A stretch of DNA of 5,813 bases, from NCBI GenBank assembly GCA_044450785.1, contig JBIOJM010000481.1:1-5813 (forward strand), written 5' to 3'. The notes below the pieces were generated by a model that was not told the origin of the DNA, searched no databases, and was given only the letters and a program-made list of their open reading frames with translations. Made by a program: the position numbers and the translations under genes. This document shows, piece by piece, positions 5,017 to 5,813 of this stretch (position 1 is the first letter of the stretch; the number at the start of each line of letters is the position of its first letter). The DNA is from JBIOJM01 sp044450785 (GTDB lineage: Bacteria > Planctomycetota > Planctomycetia > Isosphaerales > Isosphaeraceae).

Positions 5017-5442
5017 TCAAAAGAACGATTTCGACTGGGAAACCCACGAGACGACGTACTTTCGCACGTGATTCACCGGGGTCTGGGGGACGGCCATCCC
5101 ACCCGGTTCGTAGAACTCCTCGACCCGGAACGGGAGAAAGGCGAACTTCTGATGGGTCGGGTCATTCGCGTGCAGGGCGCGTTTGAGCGGCAGGTGGGCA
5201 TAGACCTTATCCAAAATCTCCATTGCCTGCCCGATCAGGAGGTCTCGCTCGTCCGGGGTGAGGGATGTGACCGTCGACCGGTAGTCGGCCAGCTTGACCC
5301 GCTGACCGAGGTGTGTGTCGACTGCCGGCCGAGTGTCGGCCTTGGACATCTTCGGCTGGTACGACACCGCCCCGCTGACTGGGACGGTCGCACGTTTTGC
5401 CGATTTCTTCCTACCCCCTCCCGACGGCTTGTCCTTCGCCAT
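5017..5442 (-). CDS. hypothetical protein, probable remnant of an S41-type peptidase-like protein
   Basis: This is a 141-residue frame with ATG at 5440-5442 and GAGGG close upstream. The first 30 residues are basic and low-complexity. Residues 40-92 (RPAVDTHLGQRVKLADYRSTVTSLTPDERDLLIGQAMEILDKVYAHLPLKRALHAND in part) resemble, from memory, the N-terminal segment of S41-family peptidase-like proteins with VYVHLPLKRAMHAVDP. In those proteins about 45 residues including a RDLHTNY motif come next, then AFLPFLVEEYFE. Here AFLPFRVEEFYEPGG (about 100-114) follows HANDPTHQK almost directly, and the frame ends soon after RKYVVSWVS, before any PDZ or catalytic region. An in-frame internal deletion plus C-terminal loss is the simplest reading, so it may be a pseudogene. 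It sits next to the decayed end of the CRISPR array. The homology is recalled, not searched. Confidence 0.55.
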   Translation of the reverse strand: MAKDKPSGGGRKKSAKRATVPVSGAVSYQPKMSKADTRPAVDTHLGQRVKLADYRSTVTSLTPDERDLLIGQAMEILDKVYAHLPLKRALHANDPTHQKFAFLPFRVEEFYEPGGMAVPQTPVNHVRKYVVSWVSQSKSFF

Positions 5443-5497
5443 ACCACCCTCGGCATGGTCCGTTGGTTAATAAAAAAACGGTCCGGGATTCGAGTAC

Positions 5498-5534
5498 CCA
5501 GCAATGGGTTTCGACCAGCAGGATCGCGGATTTG
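5498..5534 (-). repeat. degenerate CRISPR repeat (leader-distal end)
   Basis: Exactly 74 nt before the first good repeat the order CAATGGG ... CGAC ... GGA-TCG-GGA recurs. It matches about 22 of 37 repeat positions when four small indels with no net length change are allowed. The 37 nt between it and repeat 1 (5535-5571) are spacer-sized. Decay of the last repeat is typical of the end far from the leader. The match is weak enough that chance is possible. Confidence 0.45.
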
Positions 5535-5571
5535 TCACATTGAACGCAATGGAGAGCATCAAGCTGGCCTG

Positions 5572-5813
5572 GCTTCAATGGGGCCACGACAAAGGAGTCG
5601 TGGAAGGCGCGATGGCTGGACCGGTGCCGTCACCGGCCCGGAATTCGCTTCAATGGGGCCACGACAAAGGAGTCGTGGAAGGCGTGAGCGGCACGGCGCT
5701 AGCCGCCGGTGCCGGTGATTGCTTCAATGGGGCCACGACAAAAGAGTCGTGGAAGGCGTGAGCGGCACGGCGCTAGCCGCCGGTGCCGGTGATTGCTTCA
5801 ATGGGGCCACGAC
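5572..5813 (-). CRISPR. CRISPR array, cut by the right window edge
   Basis: Repeats of 37 nt lie at 5572-5608, 5647-5683 and 5721-5757, with a fourth cut off at 5795-5813. Each begins GCTTCAATGGGG on the plus strand and ends GTCGTGGAAGGC, with a perfect 7-bp stem CCACGAC/GTCGTGG around AAAGGA. Repeat 3 differs by one base in the loop (AAAAGA). Spacers are 38, 37 and 37 nt (5609-5646, 5684-5720, 5758-5794), and the last two are identical. On the minus strand the repeat ends ATTGAAGC, matching the 8-nt crRNA handle of class 1 systems, so the array probably runs leftward with its leader beyond 5813. No cas gene is in the window. The repeat boundary could shift by one base. Frames translated across the array are artefacts. 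Confidence 0.9.

Noticed and set aside
5068..5761. Plus-strand frames with repeated ASMGPRQRSRGRR and LQWGHDKGVVEG, suggesting a repeat protein
   Set aside because: The peptide repeats are translations of the CRISPR repeat in different frames; unit spacing equals the repeat-spacer period.

Overview
The window is high-GC bacterial DNA, most likely from a planctomycete (Isosphaeraceae-like). That assignment is inference. It rests on the small RRM protein of the GKKLYVGNL type, a short type-I citrate synthase, a tiny C-x2-C/H-x2-C zinc-knuckle protein of a kind I associate with that phylum, intergenic heptamer repeats, and a CRISPR repeat whose chance translations (FNGATT..SW, LQWGHD..VVEG) recur as spurious proteins in such genomes.

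Layout, left to right. Positions 1-289 hold no gene but carry nested GC-rich inverted repeats. A complete citrate synthase lies on the minus strand (290-1438). It is divergent from a classical short-chain dehydrogenase/reductase on the plus strand (1580-2350), which has a clear Shine-Dalgarno. The SDR converges on a GbsR/MarR-family regulator on the minus strand (2509-3150). The gap between these two is filled by 13 in-register heptamers (consensus CAGTGTT) facing an inverted block of the same heptamer, together a potential 31-bp hairpin. Divergent from the regulator is a 54-residue ribbon-helix-helix protein (3328-3492), whose stop codon runs into a perfect 22-bp palindrome. Next come a consensus-like promoter and tRNA-Asn(GTT) at 3665-3737, a second heptamer tract and a partial copy of the tRNA 3' end.

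Positions 3814-4032 look gene-free apart from hairpins. The rest of the genes are on the minus strand: a 77-residue zinc-knuckle protein (4068-4301) with a convincing intrinsic terminator, a 97-residue RRM RNA-binding protein (4427-4720) with a strong Shine-Dalgarno at a GTG start, and a 141-residue protein (5017-5442) that looks like an internally deleted and C-terminally truncated relative of S41-type peptidases. The right edge cuts into a CRISPR array (5572 to beyond 5813) with 37-nt repeats and 37-38-nt spacers. Its repeat orientation and a decayed repeat one period to the left suggest that the leader, and any cas genes, lie beyond the right edge.

The genes do not form one pathway or operon: they are mostly single genes separated by repeat-rich spacers. 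The most distinctive material is intergenic: the two heptamer families, the tRNA-derived duplication, and the CRISPR end with two consecutive identical, strongly self-complementary spacers.
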